Assembly (NCBI RefSeq): GCF_003945595.2
Contig: NW_024104332.1
Span: 2,294,001-2,358,000, forward strand
Direction of reading: 5' to 3'
Origin: Pipra filicauda
Taxonomy: Eukaryota; Chordata; Aves; Passeriformes; Pipridae
DNA length: 64,000 nt
This document shows, piece by piece, positions 13,101 through 28,100 of this stretch. The stretch's first letter is position 1. Every line of letters begins with the position of its first letter. The translations under genes were made by a program, and so were the position numbers. The notes under the pieces were generated by a model. The model was not told where the DNA came from. It saw only the letters and a list, made by a program, of their open reading frames with translations, and did not search any database.

Positions 13101-16100
13101 TGCCTGACTTGTGATGGCCAGAGTCTGAATGGTACAGTCTTACAGTGATCGTCCTGACAAGAAGCTCTGGGTTGAAAAGACTGTTCTAATTCACTTTCTG
13201 TTTGCTTCTTTTAGAGCTTTTGAAGTGGCTTTCTGAATCACTAGGAATTAGCAGTAGAATTTACTGACTGAACACTCAACTCAAGGAAAACTGACTTCTA
13301 ATATGCAGCCATTTGTAATGGGCCTTTTACTGATCCAGTTCTGATGGATCTCCTTTTTGGTAGAGTGGGTCATGAACTTGGAAGTGAAGGAGATTCAAAG
13401 ACTCATTTCCTATACCTGGCATTGAGGCAGTCACTAGCAGCTTCACTTCACATTGTTCCTTCTTCATAGTCTGTTTGAGGTCCTTGAAGAAGAGTCCTTC
13501 AACATAACCCACCACTTCCCAAAGGAAGGTAAGTGTGGCAGAAATGGCATCCATGCCCCACTCACACGGAGTCCGTACAAAATACATGATCAGTCCTACC
13601 TGCATGCAGTAAGTAAGAGGAATAACAGGTTGTACACGCTCTTTTAACTGTGCAGAGCATTGCATAAACACAGAATAAGAATATTGTTCTGCCTTTCTTC
13701 ACTCAGAGGGTTAAACTTATTAAACATATCCTGAAAGTCTGTGCTAAAGAACAATCTGCCTGTACTGTTCCTCCTTTTTCTAGGGAGGGTGCGGACTGGA
13801 GGCAAAAAGTACTCTTGCAGCACAGCCTTAAAAGACATTGTAGATGAAGAAAAGGGAGAACCCCTGCAGTAAGAGACCTCCTATGCCTTCTGCTCTGGTG
13901 TGCTGCCATGTAGATACCTCAGAAACAACAGAACGCTCCCTGGAGTAGCATACATCTTGTCTGCTTCATCTCTTAACTGCAGCAAATGCATTGACCCCAG
14001 TCTTGAAAGAAGCTGCTAGGTTTGCTCAACAGTACTCTCTAAGAGCAAAACACTTTCTGAATGAAAATTAAGTAAAATAACTGAAGCTTTTTGGGATCCT
14101 TCTATTGGTCTACAATTCATTGTCTGTTGTTCATAAAAATCCAGGACAAATTGCTTAGAGGTTTAATCACACATTAGGGGTTTAATCACACATTACAGAT
14201 TCCTTTTTCCTCTCCCCATAAGGACTGAAAGGCTGGTGTAAGCCTGGTGACTTGCACCCACAGCCAGAAGCAGATATGAGCTATAGAGGAAAACTTAAGT
14301 GCATTTATTTCCTTGCAGATTGCGACATTAACTTTTTAGCACACATGCAGGCAGAGGAGAGATTCTGGGCTGCACAGGGGACCCACAAGCTACTCACCAA
14401 GTAGTTAAAGAGGATATGAGATGTCTGGGCAGGAAAGTCTCCAATGTTCAACAAAAGCTTCCTTAACATATACATCAGCTCATCCTGGTAGAAAAGCAAA
14501 TTTTTTTTTCTTTTCATCAAAAAAAAGGAGAATAGATTTCTCCCTTTTGTCCTTTCCGGGTTTGTTTCTTCCCATTTTTCCATACTCCCTTGTTCAGCTC
14601 TGTCTCTCAGGGCATGAATTAGAATTATATGCTTGTGACTACTCCCACATATTGCAAAATAAGGCCCAGGGCACAGTACCTAGGCCAGTGTCTTTATGTT
14701 TTTATCTCAGAGAAGCCAATACCTCCTGTTGCAATTTGTATCGACTGTAGCATCCTGATTCTGCACTCCTCTCCCTGTGATAATCCCTCTGATGGTGATC
14801 TGTGGAATCCAGTTCAGCTCAATAGCTGTGACTGCTGGGTAGGAGGTGTGGGCAGAATCAAACTGCCCTTCTTTTAGAGGCTGCCAGTCTTAAATGTAGA
14901 CTAATCCATTTCCTATGGTGGTGAGGGGTTGTGGAGAGCACAGAATCTCATTGTCAGCTAGGGACAGGTAGATGGTATCATAAATATCTTCTATGGCCCT
15001 TGTCCTCATCCACAGCAGATTTGAGCTATGGGCACGGATATGCACAGGAAGACCCATGCCAATGACACATCTGGTGATAGCTTCCAAGGAAATACACCTG
15101 TTCTCTGTGTTCTGTACTGGTGGTTGTGGCAGGTCTTTAAAGAGATAGCAAAACAGCAGACTGTGATAACTCAGAGGCCTCTGAGGCTAAACAGTGCACA
15201 GCTTTCTTCTCAAAGGTACTTAACAACCAACCTCTCTGCCCAGAGATACCCCATCCCTGGAAGTGTGTAAAGCCAGGTTGGATGGGGCTTGCAGCAACCT
15301 GGTGTAGTAGGTGTCCCTGCCCGTGGCAGGGGGCTTGGAACAAGTTGATCTTTAAGGTCCCTTCCAACCCCAACCATTCCATGAAACAAAAGTGACCCTC
15401 TGAACTTGAATAAAAGGTTTGTGGACTATGGCTGAGAACTCTCAGGAATGGTGAGGCCACTGCTTGCTCAAAGAACCAAAGGGCCTGACCTTTCTCAGGT
15501 TTAATATTCATTCTGTAGTCAGTTCTTAGCTGGTGGCTTGAAGATGAGGGCAGTGATATTACTGACATCATACACCAAGTGTGCAGTTGACAAGGTGGTA
15601 TGGAGAGCCTTGCTGCCTTCCATCCAGTCAGAACCAGTATGCCTTTTATTCATAAAGCTTAGCCATGCACTGGGAAGTGGTCTAATAAGCCAGGGAGAGA
15701 CAAGGCCACCCCCATCTTTTAGGGAAAGCCGAAAAGAGTGGTGCGGGTGGAATCAATATTTAGTTAGACAAAAGGGTTGTGCTTCACTAAGCAGCTGTTC
15801 AGAGCTTGGCTTAAAGCAAGTCAGATTCTTAGTGGTGATAAATCAGCTGTGTCCCATTTACATCAGTGGACAATGAATGAGGCCAAATGATGACACGCTA
15901 CTTTATAATAGCAAATGTTCTTCCTCTAGTGATGCCAACAGATTGATTCTGCCTGCAGCTGTGCTCCCCTGCTCTAAGCAATTCATGCACCCCTGGGGAG
16001 AGGAAGAACATACCTGTCGATTGCTGATCGTGAGCTTCTCAAGGAAATGGCGCAGAACTGTTGAGGGGTCTTCAATTAAGCAGTTCCACAGGACCTGCTG

Positions 16101-19100
16101 AGCAACAGCACTTACTGTGAGAGAGAAAGGAAACAAGGTCAGAACCATCTCCCTTGGAAAAGCCTTGAACTGGTACACTGAGATGCAAATGTTCCTAATC
16201 TTCTACCACAGTTGCCATGTTTTGTACTGAAACACACAGGAGCCTCTTTGATGCACGAGGATTCCTGGTCACCAGTGCAGTCATCTCAATAATAATAATT
16301 TAATCAGGTCTAAAATCAGGTCTAATATTTGAACCTTCCCTAACTACTGATAGGACAGGATGCACTTCACCCCTGTAGTCAAGGAATAATAAAGAAATAA
16401 CTATTTGGTTTCATAACTCCAGATGGACAAAATACAGCAATTGAAAGACAAATTCATGTACTCTTTTGTTCATGCATATAACTTAACTTTCATGGTGATT
16501 TATTAAGTGATTTTATCTGGCAGTGGTGAGCAGTATTAGATAGTTATCAGGGAATTGTGTTGATGATCAATTCCCAGAAGTGCAATTAATGGCAATCCTG
16601 CGAAGCTTAACAACAACAGAGAATTATTTGTTATTTTTTTTCAGTATGTGGCTCCCAATCACAAAATGGCACATACATTATTTAGGTGGCTGACTACATC
16701 CACCCAAAACTGAATAGAAAATTTAACAGAAAGTTAAATGCACAATTAGCTGACATGATGAGTGATGAGAAAGGAAGGAAGGGCAACAGTCCATCTGTAA
16801 ACATTTGAGAGAAACAAATACAGAAAAATGCACTATTAATTTACAAATACATCACAGATCATAACCAATACACACCAAGCTGTGTATAGGTGGCTTTCCA
16901 TCTGTCATAGAACAAAGAAAGGCTGGTGGAAATAGACCTCTGGAGGTCTGTAGTCCAAGCCCTGCTTGGAGTAGGACTGTCATCATGGCTTTGACTAGCC
17001 AGGCTCGATAACCCCTCAGTATGCAGAATCAACAGAAGCTGTACTGTGCTCCTGGTAATGGAGTTCCTTCCCAATTTCTTACCTCAACTTCCCAAGCTGT
17101 AACCTCTAAGTTAGTATTCCTCTTTTTGTTTCCTTTGCATCACACCAAACAAGCCCAGCTTCTACAGTCACTCCTCACAGAACACCTATATTAGACCTCT
17201 TACCATCCTGGCATCCCCCTCACTAAACCATTTTCAGCTTCTCAGTATTTTTCTTGAACTGGGGGCCCCAAAAGAGCAAAAAACCCTCAAAGCCAAATGT
17301 AAATTATGGAGGAAAAAAAGGAAAAACCTTACAAAATCACACTTCTATTGGAAATCTATTTTCAAAGAGTTTTGAAAGGAGTTCTGCCACACTTGAGCAA
17401 GAATCCCTTGAAGGTTAATCTAGGTCAGTACCAGCTACTCCATCCTCCCGGACTTCTCCATCTTCCATCAAGTGGACAATGGGGAGCACTGCTGCACAGA
17501 TGCATGCTGGAAACACAGCCTGAGGTGGTTGGGGCACATGATGGTTTGGAGTGTGTTCAGTAGTGTGTTCTTCATCTGCAGCAGTAAGAAGAGTAGAAGG
17601 GAAGTTAGTGGTATTATCCAGGCAGGTTATATAAGCATTTATGTTAGGGGCTGTACAAACAGTTCAAAATTATAGGCTGTCTGATCACTGTGCAAGCACG
17701 ACAGGTTTACTGCCATCTCCAAGAAGAAACTGAACCTCCAGCCCACATCTTGACCAAGAATTTTCATTGTAAATATACAATTTTTCAATTTACAGTTCTT
17801 TTTTTTTTTGTAGGCAACCAGTTCTAATGAAATCTCTTTTCATTACCATTTTTCAGCTAAAGGGTTCTCTGTTGCACTACTCTCCAAATGGAACATGAGA
17901 GGCAAGGGAAGACATTGTGACAGCAGGGGTGAATAAAGTAATGCAGGGCAGTAATTTATTATAAAGTGGCTCAAGCTTGGGAATAAATTTGGCAACAGCA
18001 AATGCCACAGCTTTATGGGTCAACAGGAAAGGCTTCCAGTGAAATGAAATCCTAGAAGAGAATACTCCAAAGTGAAGTCAACCCACCTTCTGCACTGACT
18101 GCAGACCGCACTGACCAGACAGAGCCACGGCGGAAGGAATAGTTCCTATGGGATGTACTGGAGGTGCAGGAAGGACTCACAGAAAGACGGCGGGAGGCCA
18201 GGTTGGCAACTTCTTCTACTGACAAAGAGAATAGGAAACGTCAATCCAGATCCGACTGACAGACTTTAGGAAACTTTCTGAAGAACAGCACTTACAACCA
18301 AATCATATCATTGAGAATTCAAGTCAGGTAACACTCAAGAGGCACAACTTAAAATCTATAAAGATCAGTCAGATAATTTGTTCATGCTTTGGAAACCAGC
18401 AGAACATTGTTCTGTAAGAGTGTTCAGTGTTTTGGTGCATCACACTGTAACTGTATCAGCTTTATACTTCTTTTCATCCACTCCCTGTTAACCATCATAA
18501 TTGCTTATTTTTTCTAAGAACAGGGATTTCTACTTACAGATTTCTTATGTATGCTTAGATCTGAACATCCCTGAACTCACCTAATGGCACATACGTTGGA
18601 ATGCCTTTAATGAAGTCTGTGTGCTCTGTTAGACTGGGCCAGTGAAAATTCTCACGCAAAGACTAAGCTTTTCATGACTCATGCCATGTAACTTTGGCTA
18701 TCTGAAAGTCTGGTACTGAGGCTGCTCCTGTCCCCCCTGCTAGTCACCATAAAGACAGAAAACTCCAGGAGCAATTCAGCATACTCTAAGGTACTGCCAA
18801 AGGGCAATTCCTCTCATCCTTTAATTATTTAAGAGTTAAAGTTAGGAAGGACATATTTCATTTCTAGTGTTGCATATTCTCAATCTGTTAAATCCCACAA
18901 GATACTGGGAGCTTTGAGATGCTAAATTGTGGCAAGTTCCACCAAAGGCCAGGGGAGATGGGGTAAGTGGCTCCATCACACAGTGAGCACTCTATACGTC
19001 CGAGGTTCTCTGTTTTTCTTGCACTGATTTTTAAATACACTTTTTCTCAATGATTTGGACTCTTCCAACATGTGAATGCAGTTGTAATCTTTCCAATATT

Positions 19101-22100
19101 AACAATCAACGTTTCTGGACACCACCCCCTAAGCAGTGCTGTGTTGGTGAGAAGTGCTCTCAGGTTCCTGGAAGCCAGTTCCTGGCCCCAGAGCACACCT
19201 TCTTCTTCCTGCTCCGAGCTGGGTGTGCAGGACGGCTCGTAGCAGGCCTCCTGAGTGATGGGGATGGCAGTGATGAGACTGGCTTCCCGGCCCAGGCGTT
19301 TCTTCTCTTCCTCCTGCTGCAGGTTCTTCAGGATATGCTCCGCTCGCTGATGGGAACGCGACACAGCTCGGGCTGAAAATGACTTCTGTTGGGAAGAAAA
19401 GAGAAGAAACAGAGCCTGAAGCTGTTAGTTAAGATGCACACACCCTGATTTTCTGACAGAGACCTCTAACGTTTAGCAATTCAGTTTCTAAATACAAATC
19501 TGACCAGTGCCAGCTGAGCAGATTCAGCAAGAGACTCTTCTTGAAGGTATGTCTACAATGGTCTGTCAGAGAGTTCTGTTGAACCAACCTTCTCTTGGAG
19601 AAAGAACAGCTGTGTGCTCCTAAGATATGAGTTACTGTCTCTCACAGGGATAAGAGGTACAGTACAGTACCTCAGTGAACAAACGGAAAAGACTTATGAC
19701 CACATAGAAAATTCTGTGTATCCTACACAGACTATACAAGATTTTTTTTCCATATGGGAAAGACATTCTCAGAGTTTAGTCCACATCTTTTGGCTTCACT
19801 TCCCCAATACTGCTACAGAGAAAAAACAGTGCTTACTTTCATGATGCCTGCTTACCGACTGATCTTCATTTATAGGATCTTGCACACTCCCACTGCACTG
19901 AGGGACCCAGGGAGGATCAAACATTGGCACAGATGGCATACCCAGCACAGGAGAAGGCAGAGTGAAGTTTATACTTGGAGGAGGGATCTAAATAAAAACA
20001 AGAAAGACATTTTGTTAAAGCAGACTATTACTGTCAGTACTGTTAATTAAACATGAGCACAAGTACCCAAGACATTAATTAACTCTACAAATTTTTCCCA
20101 CCTCCATATCTCACTGGACTATAACACCACGTATGACACACATTTCTTCCTCCGATATTTCTCCTCACTTGAGTCCACATTATACTTTTCTCATTTTATA
20201 CAGGAGTTCTACACATCACCTCCCCCACTAGTGTGACTAACATTTTTTTTCTCTGAACAGTTTCAGGCAATTTCGTAGCAGTTTGTCATTACATATCTAT
20301 CCCACAAGGCAAGCTGTAAATGTCACCATTGTGCTTCATGTGTCTTATCTACCTTAAAGATCTGCTGTGCTCCCTCTTCCATCCTTGGCCACACTTGATA
20401 TCTAAACCTCCAGAGTGTGTGAAATTTGAGAATGGCATTCAGTCTTTGCACTGTTTCTGGGTGATGAAATTCGGACATCAGCATGTCAGAAACGGCCTCT
20501 GGCACTTTCACAGCACACAGCAGAAACATGGCAGCTGCAGGGACAGAATATCTGATCATCTGGTTTTCTTAATAACATGTTTATTTGGCAAGGAGAAATC
20601 GCAGCTCTGCAAACCCCCACCAAGAGAAACCCAGTCTTGGCTCCAGAAAGGACATCACCAGTCTAGCAGGCCTAGAGAAAACTGTGCTGCTTCATGAAAC
20701 CAAGCATGTGTGAGTACACCTTTTGGAGCCACAAAGCAAGACACCTGAAGCTTGTAAATTCTTCTGGAAAACCTGTTTTTAAAAGAAAATATCCCTTTGA
20801 TCTTCTCACTAAAAAAATTCAGTCATGACTGGTTTAAAATAAGAAGCGTCTCTTGAAGTAACAGGAGTTACTTACTAATTGAGTTTGGCTTTCAGAGATT
20901 CCAAGTGATTTCTGTATTGATTGATAAAGGCTGGTTTAACAGAAGTTCTGCCTTCCCCTTGGAGCAGGAGCCAGTGCCCCAGCAGACGTCACCTGGCTAT
21001 GTCCATGGATAAAACCAAAATAAAGGTTCTTGGTTAAATGGGCTCTGTGTAATGATCACAATCTGCCCCCAAGAGGAAACAGTTACCATGAATTGCAAGA
21101 CCAAGGACCAGCTCACAATGGAAAACAGCACAATAGAAGTTGAGCTGGCCCATAGTTGTTTCAATGGATCATATTTGAATATAAACAGACATTAAATTCC
21201 AAATTCCAGACTGATAGAGGCCAATTAATGCAGATGGCACTGAGGGGCACTGCAGGAGACAAAGAAGGGGAACACTGTTGCAGTGGGAGTTCAGTGTGTG
21301 TCAGAGAATCCATGGCTTCTTTGACCAGTAGCTCACCACAGAGCACTGAAGACAATTTCTTGAGATTTGGTGGCTGTTCCTCCACAGTAGAAAGAGGACG
21401 TTTGCCATCACGTTTGCCTCAACACTTCTTCAGAAGGTGCTACAGGTGAGAGCTGTGCTGACAGGAGGCAATTCGAACACTGCAGGAAAACAAGGCTGCT
21501 CTCTGACTGCCCAGGTCCTGCCTTGCATCACAAAGGCCCCCAGTGCTGCTGTAAATTGGTGGTGGCCTTCCAGTTTCACCAGCTCAGAGAACTTTCTGCT
21601 CTCTGGTCTTTTCAATGTAACTATGTCAAGTCTTAGTAGGACTGATGTAAAGGTGTGAGTTGATGCTGAAGCAACCAAGAAACAGAGCCTTGGGAGAGGT
21701 CAGCAGACGGTACTGTGGTACATTAACACGGGAGTTCTTTTTATCTAGCTGCTAGATACTAACATTTGGGGGCTTTCAGGGTTTGACCTTGATGAATGTA
21801 ATTTATACTTGGGCTGAAATAACTCACTACTGAAAAAAGCTACTACAGACCCTCAAATTGATTTTAATCCTCCATTCAGGAACAGGAGAAAGAGTAAGAT
21901 GTATGTCAGAGGCTGTTTTGGAAGAGCAGCAAAGTTTCATCCCATTCCCTGTAAGCCATGCAATTTTTTTATTTGAATCATAGAATCATTAATGTTGAAA
22001 AGGACCTCTTCATTTTGCTCCTTTTTCTTCCTGTCTGCACATTTGACCTGGGAAAGGCAAAGGGGAAAGCACAGGGAAGAACTGTGGGCTGCAAAAAGTG

Positions 22101-25100
22101 CACTGGTGGAACAGATGGAAAATGAGAGAAGCCTGGAGAACATGAGATGTGCAGTCAAAAAATGGACTTCAAGGCAGAATTCATTGTCAGCTGTGGAAAA
22201 TGAGGGACTGTAAACTGGATTGAAACGTGATGAAAAGGGGAGTGATGTCTGAGGAGCACTTCAAAACTCTTGCATTGTTAGCAGCTTTTGATAAAAATGC
22301 CTGTAATTTAATCTTCAGTGTAAGAACACTTGGGATGGTCCCCTTAGGTGCACAAATCTGTGGAAGGAGGCAATCTTTAAGCCATTTCCTTGCATGCTGG
22401 GGGAGGAGAAAGGCAGAATTTGAAAGTTGTGGGAAATCAGCATACAAAGAAATTCAATTACTTTAATTTATGCTTTAAGTAAACTGTCTATTGTGTGTGA
22501 GGGATGTTCACAGTTTCTAAGACTGCAACTCATTATTTCTGAACATCTGCCATTAGCATACACTGACTATGAGTGTTTGGACAGGACAATAAGACTAGAA
22601 AAGACCTCCTGAATCACATCATCTCATCCCCTTCACAAACTTCTAAACCGAAGGGCATTTGCTCTCTTTCTGGTGGTGAGAAATCTTCTGTTTTAAAGGT
22701 GAAAGAGGTCATAAAAAGTTAATTCTCATCTTTATGCTACCATGGCTTAAATACTTCTTTCTCCCTGTCTGGTCTGCTGTAGTTATGGAGAGAAACAGTA
22801 TCAATTAAATAAGTATCCTTACAGACTCTTCATTCCTCCTTCTGTCCTAGCAGCCTTTCATTGCATCTGCCCCATGTAAATGTCTTTCTTCAGTGACTAG
22901 AATCATGCATGGAAGTGCTGTGTTCTAGGTAACTGTACATTTTGCTTTACAACAGCATTAATACTTTGAATCTCTAATGAAATACCTCTTCTGACACAAT
23001 CTGACTGTGTTTATTGTTCCACAGCTGATCGTTAGGTCAGTTATCTTCTGGCCAAGGGATATACTCTGAAACTAGTTCATTTTCACGGGAGAAGATCCAA
23101 GCTCACGAGAGAAAAATTCTCATTACTACTTTGCAACAACATAATCTTACACTTTATAGTCATAAATTTCATCCCTGGTGCAAGACCCCAAGTCTAGAGC
23201 TATGAGCTCACCAAAGGAGTTTTACTTTAAAAATATACAAGGCTCCAAAAATTCGCCTGCCGATTTTTTTAGATGAGCCCTCAGTTCTTTTAACACCTTA
23301 AGAGAGAGCACATAGGAGAAAAGCTGCACACATTTTCTCAGAGGGTACTTCTGGTGGTAAACTTTAGGAAATAAGAGTACTTGACAAAAGTTTAAAGGGT
23401 AACATTCAACCAAAATAAAGCATTCCACTAAGCATTGACTTAGCACATGCTATCACATAGAACTTAGCAAAATCCAGCCCATCTGGGCCCAAGTGACCCA
23501 AGTTACCTGTCTCTACTAATAATTTCCATCAGGCAACATACAGAATACTTTAGTAAACTCTGGACAGACTGAATCACTATGTTTCCTCTGCCTAGAAACC
23601 CAGCTGAACATAAGACGCTGATTTTGATGCTTTCCAAAGATCCACCACAACCAGGGGCTGAGAGAGATTGCCCTCCTGGTCCTTCTGGCCACCTCCTTTG
23701 TCCAGAGCACAAAACCACATGAAGGCCTATGAAAACCAAACAGTCCTCAAGAAACCCTGGTGGCATTCAGATTCCTCCACTGCAAAGCTGCCTTGCAAGG
23801 TCTTGTGATCTGCTGCAAGCTGTGCAGCTAGGGCAACCATCCTAAATGGTTTTGTTCTCTTACCTGCTGCTCCAGCCATGTGCTCATCCACACTGAGCAG
23901 GAGCTCCCATGCTGCTGGCTGAATGTCCCCATACATCTCTTCTGTGAGGATAGGAGCTGCCTTGATTAGCAGTGACAAAGGTGCAGGGGAGAGGCTCATT
24001 ACCTGCAACAAACCGAGCCAAGCCTTAGGGCTGAACTGTGCAAACTATCCACAGGGAACAACACATGCAGTAATTTTACCTGGTTTTGCTCTGCAGATTA
24101 CCCACCAATTACCTCTAGGTTCAGCCATTTCAGATAATGCTCCAGAAAAGAACATTGCTTCTGGCTACATTGAAAGAGCAGTGTTTGCAACCCAGTTCCT
24201 AGAGCCTTTTGCTTGTCCCTCACATCACCAAAACTCAAAGAGAAGAAAAGGAAAGCCAAACTTTCCCAAGGTAGTGTACAAACAGTGATACAGATCCATG
24301 AAAAACCTCTTGCTTCTTCAGGGATGTTGAACAAGTAAGACCAAAGGAAACTATTGCTGTAAATGGACAGGTTGTATTTAAACACAATTGCGGATTTTCT
24401 ACATTTTTAAAAATATTTCCTCCTTTATTTTTTTGTATCCCCAGTTTTGATGCATGTGTCCCTATGGAAAAACAGAGATGCAGACTGTGATTTAACGAAG
24501 CTAAATGTTTAAAGGATTCTTTGACCGTGTTACCTTAAGAGGTTTAAATTTAGCATTTCTCAGATGGGGAAAATATGTAGGGCTGAACTGACTGATATTC
24601 GGGAACAGGTCTTCTCATGGGCTTGGAGATCCATATATATTTTCCCTATTGTTGCAGTCTAACCTGACACCTAAGTATCACCTTACATAACTATCATATG
24701 GCCGAGTCAGTACCTGCTGCCTGATGTATTTTAGCATTCCAGAGTCCTTCTTCCCTTCCAAGTTGATATCAATTACCCTCTTTTTTAGAGAAGGAGTTCT
24801 CAAGCATGACTTGTCTGAGCACTGGAAGGAAACGAAAAGAAAACTGAGTTCACATTTAGATTTCCCAAAATGTGGAAAAGGAGATCAGGTACAAGAGGAA
24901 TTTCCGTACGCGAAAAGCCATCTGGTGCCAGAGCTGTAGCACAAAGCCCTCTTCTTTGCTGGCAACAGACCTAGTATCAGTGAGATGACATATCCAAATT
25001 TCTTCTCTTTTTAACAATGTTTTCCCAATAAAATGTTAAGGCAGAAGCCAGTAAGTCAAACGAAGGATGTGAATGTCGTCTGTGTAATCTTCACAGGCAG

Positions 25101-28100
25101 CACACACAAGTATTTTAGTTAAGCAGGTTAGAGGCAAAAAGTCTAAACTTCCCCCGCAAGAAATTACCAATGAAAGTGTTTAATGAGCACAACGATTCCT
25201 CTCATAGAATCACTGAGGCTGGAAAAGACCTCTAAATCATCGAGTCCAACTGTTAACTCAGAACTGCCAATCCCCCACTAAACCATGGCCCTCAGTGCCA
25301 CATCTACATGTCTGTTAAAATACTTTCAGGAGTGGCAACTTCACTACTTCACTGGGCAGCCTATTCCACTGCTCGACAACCCTTTTGGAGAACAAATGTT
25401 TTCTAATATCCAACTTAAACATCCCCTGGTGCAACTTGAGGCCATTTCTTCTCATCCTGTCACTTGTCACCTGGGAGAAGAGGCTGACCTCCACCTCACT
25501 ACAACCTCCTTTCAGGGAGTTGTAGGGAGTGATGAGGTCCCCCCTGAGCCTCCTCTTCTCCGGGCTGAGCCCCCCAGCTCCCTCAGCCTCTCCTCAACAG
25601 ACTTGTGCTCCCAAGCCTTCTCCAGCTCCATTGCCCTTCTCTGGACATGCTCCATCACCTCTATGTCTTCCTTGCAGGGAGGATTATCAAAAAATTAAAA
25701 ATTATGAATTGCTCTCCTGCAGTGAGGTCTGTACAAACAGTGCCTGTGCTGGTAGGAAACCTTACTGTCTCCCAAACTCTTTTTTTCCTTGCTTAAAGGC
25801 TTTGATGATTTGATGGATGGTGAAATGTGTATCACTATCTTGCAATTCAAAGTGGGAGATGAAACAGCATGCAGTGTTCTTCTGCTTTCATGAACACTGC
25901 CAGCTGCTTATCCCCAGCCTGCCTTCTGTAGAGGAAATGACTGCCTCTCTTTTTAAATAACTAAGTGATACGCTACTTTTCTACGCCAGAGGAAATATAT
26001 GAGGGTTTCAGTTTTCAGGAAAGCAGAAACATTAGCTGCTGTTTCACCTGCCCTGTGCTTTCTTCCATACAAACACCCTTCAATTTTCTACTTTGACAGG
26101 AAATAAACAATCTGCTGGGTGATGAGAAAACATTATGAATTTGTCTCCTCCTCCATCATTTGTTGCTTCCAGGGATGACGGCCTCCTCACCCAACTGAAA
26201 CCTTCATGAGAGTTTCATGAACTTTTTTGTTTTCAGTGTTACTGCAAAGTAGTCTAATGACTCTGCCATTGCAAGCATTCAGAATGACTGTAGTTTGCCT
26301 ACTGTGGTCCAGCTGTTCACATGATTAAGTTGGTGCTTGGGTGGGCACTTTCCTGAAAGCAGAAATGTATTTCCCCTGCAGTTAGAGGCGCCATTTATAT
26401 GACTAAAAAGGCATAATGGTTCCTGCTGAACTGGTCATTAAACGCCCGTCACTAAAGAGACTGTAACATTAAAGACCAATATATACAATTCTTGGAACAG
26501 CCCTGGGAGCTCAGATCTAAAAGAAAAAGATTACACGAGGTGTTAACAAGAATTTCAAGAGTGATTCTTACTAACAGATGACAAAAAGCATGAAAAAAAA
26601 AGGAGACTGGACTCCACAGGGTGATAAGTAGAGGCCATAAAAGACCATTAAAATTAAAGTCAGGTTTTAAAGCTTTTAAACTACCTCATCAACAACTAAG
26701 ATTCTCTCCAATCAATACAGATTACATTCCTTCCATAATGTTAAATGACTTAATAGCTGGGTTTTTTTTACAGCAAAGCCGTGTTTAGGAAGGGCTGTGT
26801 TAATTTTTTCATGAAAGAACTGTATGAATACATTAGGCAGCCTTTGAAGGTAATTATGACCTGCCCAGACAAACCCCAAAACATTCTGCTTTTCCCATTT
26901 ACTCACTTCCTTTTGTTTTTTGCCTCTTGCCACATTGTTCAGCGTGGTGTTTTCTCGCAGAGAGTCCACTGTGTCTCCATACAGGAGTTTGATGGCCCGG
27001 ACGAGGCGAGCACAGGAGCGGCTGTGATGGAGGTAGCAGTGTGGGTGACAGTAGTCAATGTGGGTACATATGAAACTTTGCTGGTTGCATAAAAGGATCA
27101 TAACCTGGAAATTAAAAGAGCATAATTATCTACAGAAAACGGAGTTACACAGGCAGGCATGGGGATAGTCAAGCTAACTTTTCCACAGCCTAGCTGGGGA
27201 AGCATGAAGCTCAACACAGTTGTTTAAAAAGTTATGTGTGTCTATGCAGAGCCCCATGCTTACATGGGGTTGGCAAACTAGCTAGGCATGGCTAAAGAAA
27301 CATTAGTGTTAACAAAGTTAACAGAGTGGCTGCAGATGTGTATGTTTGGCTGGGGGCAAGATAAATGCTGAGGAAAATAGTACTCTCTCAGTTTGCAGAA
27401 AAGCTGTTGTATCACCACTCTGAGATGAGAGCTTGGATTGGAAACTGTCAACTAGTTAATTGTCACAGAGGAACAGCAGCTCTCTGTACACTGCTCTTCA
27501 TGTTACAAACAAACCCAGCCTCTTAGCAGCACTCTGAGGAAAACACACAGGCATCCCCAAGCCATTCACACTGTAGGTCTTAACTGGCCTTTATGGATCC
27601 CACAACCTTGTTCAGAAATACCCAGAACTGCCACAAAGAATCTATCCCACCTTTTCCATCCACTTACGGTCTGTGCAGCTGTAGTCTGCTGGCTCTCTCA
27701 AGTAAGGTTGCCACATCATTCTCAACCTTAAAATATTTAAGTTTCTAAAAAGTTAGGAGCTAAATTTAAAACAAATCTGTGCTACGTATGTTGGATTCTT
27801 GTGTTTGCTTGCCTGTTCTGGCCTCATATTATTTTGGGGTCAGTCAGGAATAACTCAACATTTGTATCAATGTGCATATAGTGTAAGTCTAATCAGCATT
27901 GCATAGCCTCTAGCCTGCCTGAGTGTCTGACACAGAGTGAGGACACCACGCTGCAGGCATTCAGGTTTCCTGCCCAGTCACCATCTTCCAAAAAAAAACA
28001 ACTGTCAAGAACTGCTTCTGACATCAAAGCCTGTTCTTGCCCACACCCCATAGGAATGGGGCAGCTGAGAGCAGACTGTATGAAATACTTGGGAGAAAGA

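Larger units (their letters stand above)
20535..23863. other. UNC80 intron between local exons 20 and 21
   Basis: An intron of about 3.3 kb. Besides two weak CR1 pieces near 22.0 and 22.6 kb I see no structured element. The many short open frames on both strands show no conserved residues. Confidence 0.65.

Noticed and set aside
13416..13599. Hydrophobic helices in exon 28 as membrane spans
   Set aside because: UNC80 is a cytoplasmic helical-repeat protein. The stretch is short, interrupted by charged residues and aligned with the solenoid.
19050..19376. A 108-codon plus-strand open frame
   Set aside because: It is the antisense shadow of exon 23, which carries the conserved UNC80 peptide.
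25285..25698. A 137-codon plus-strand open frame
   Set aside because: It is the reverse strand of a CR1 copy.
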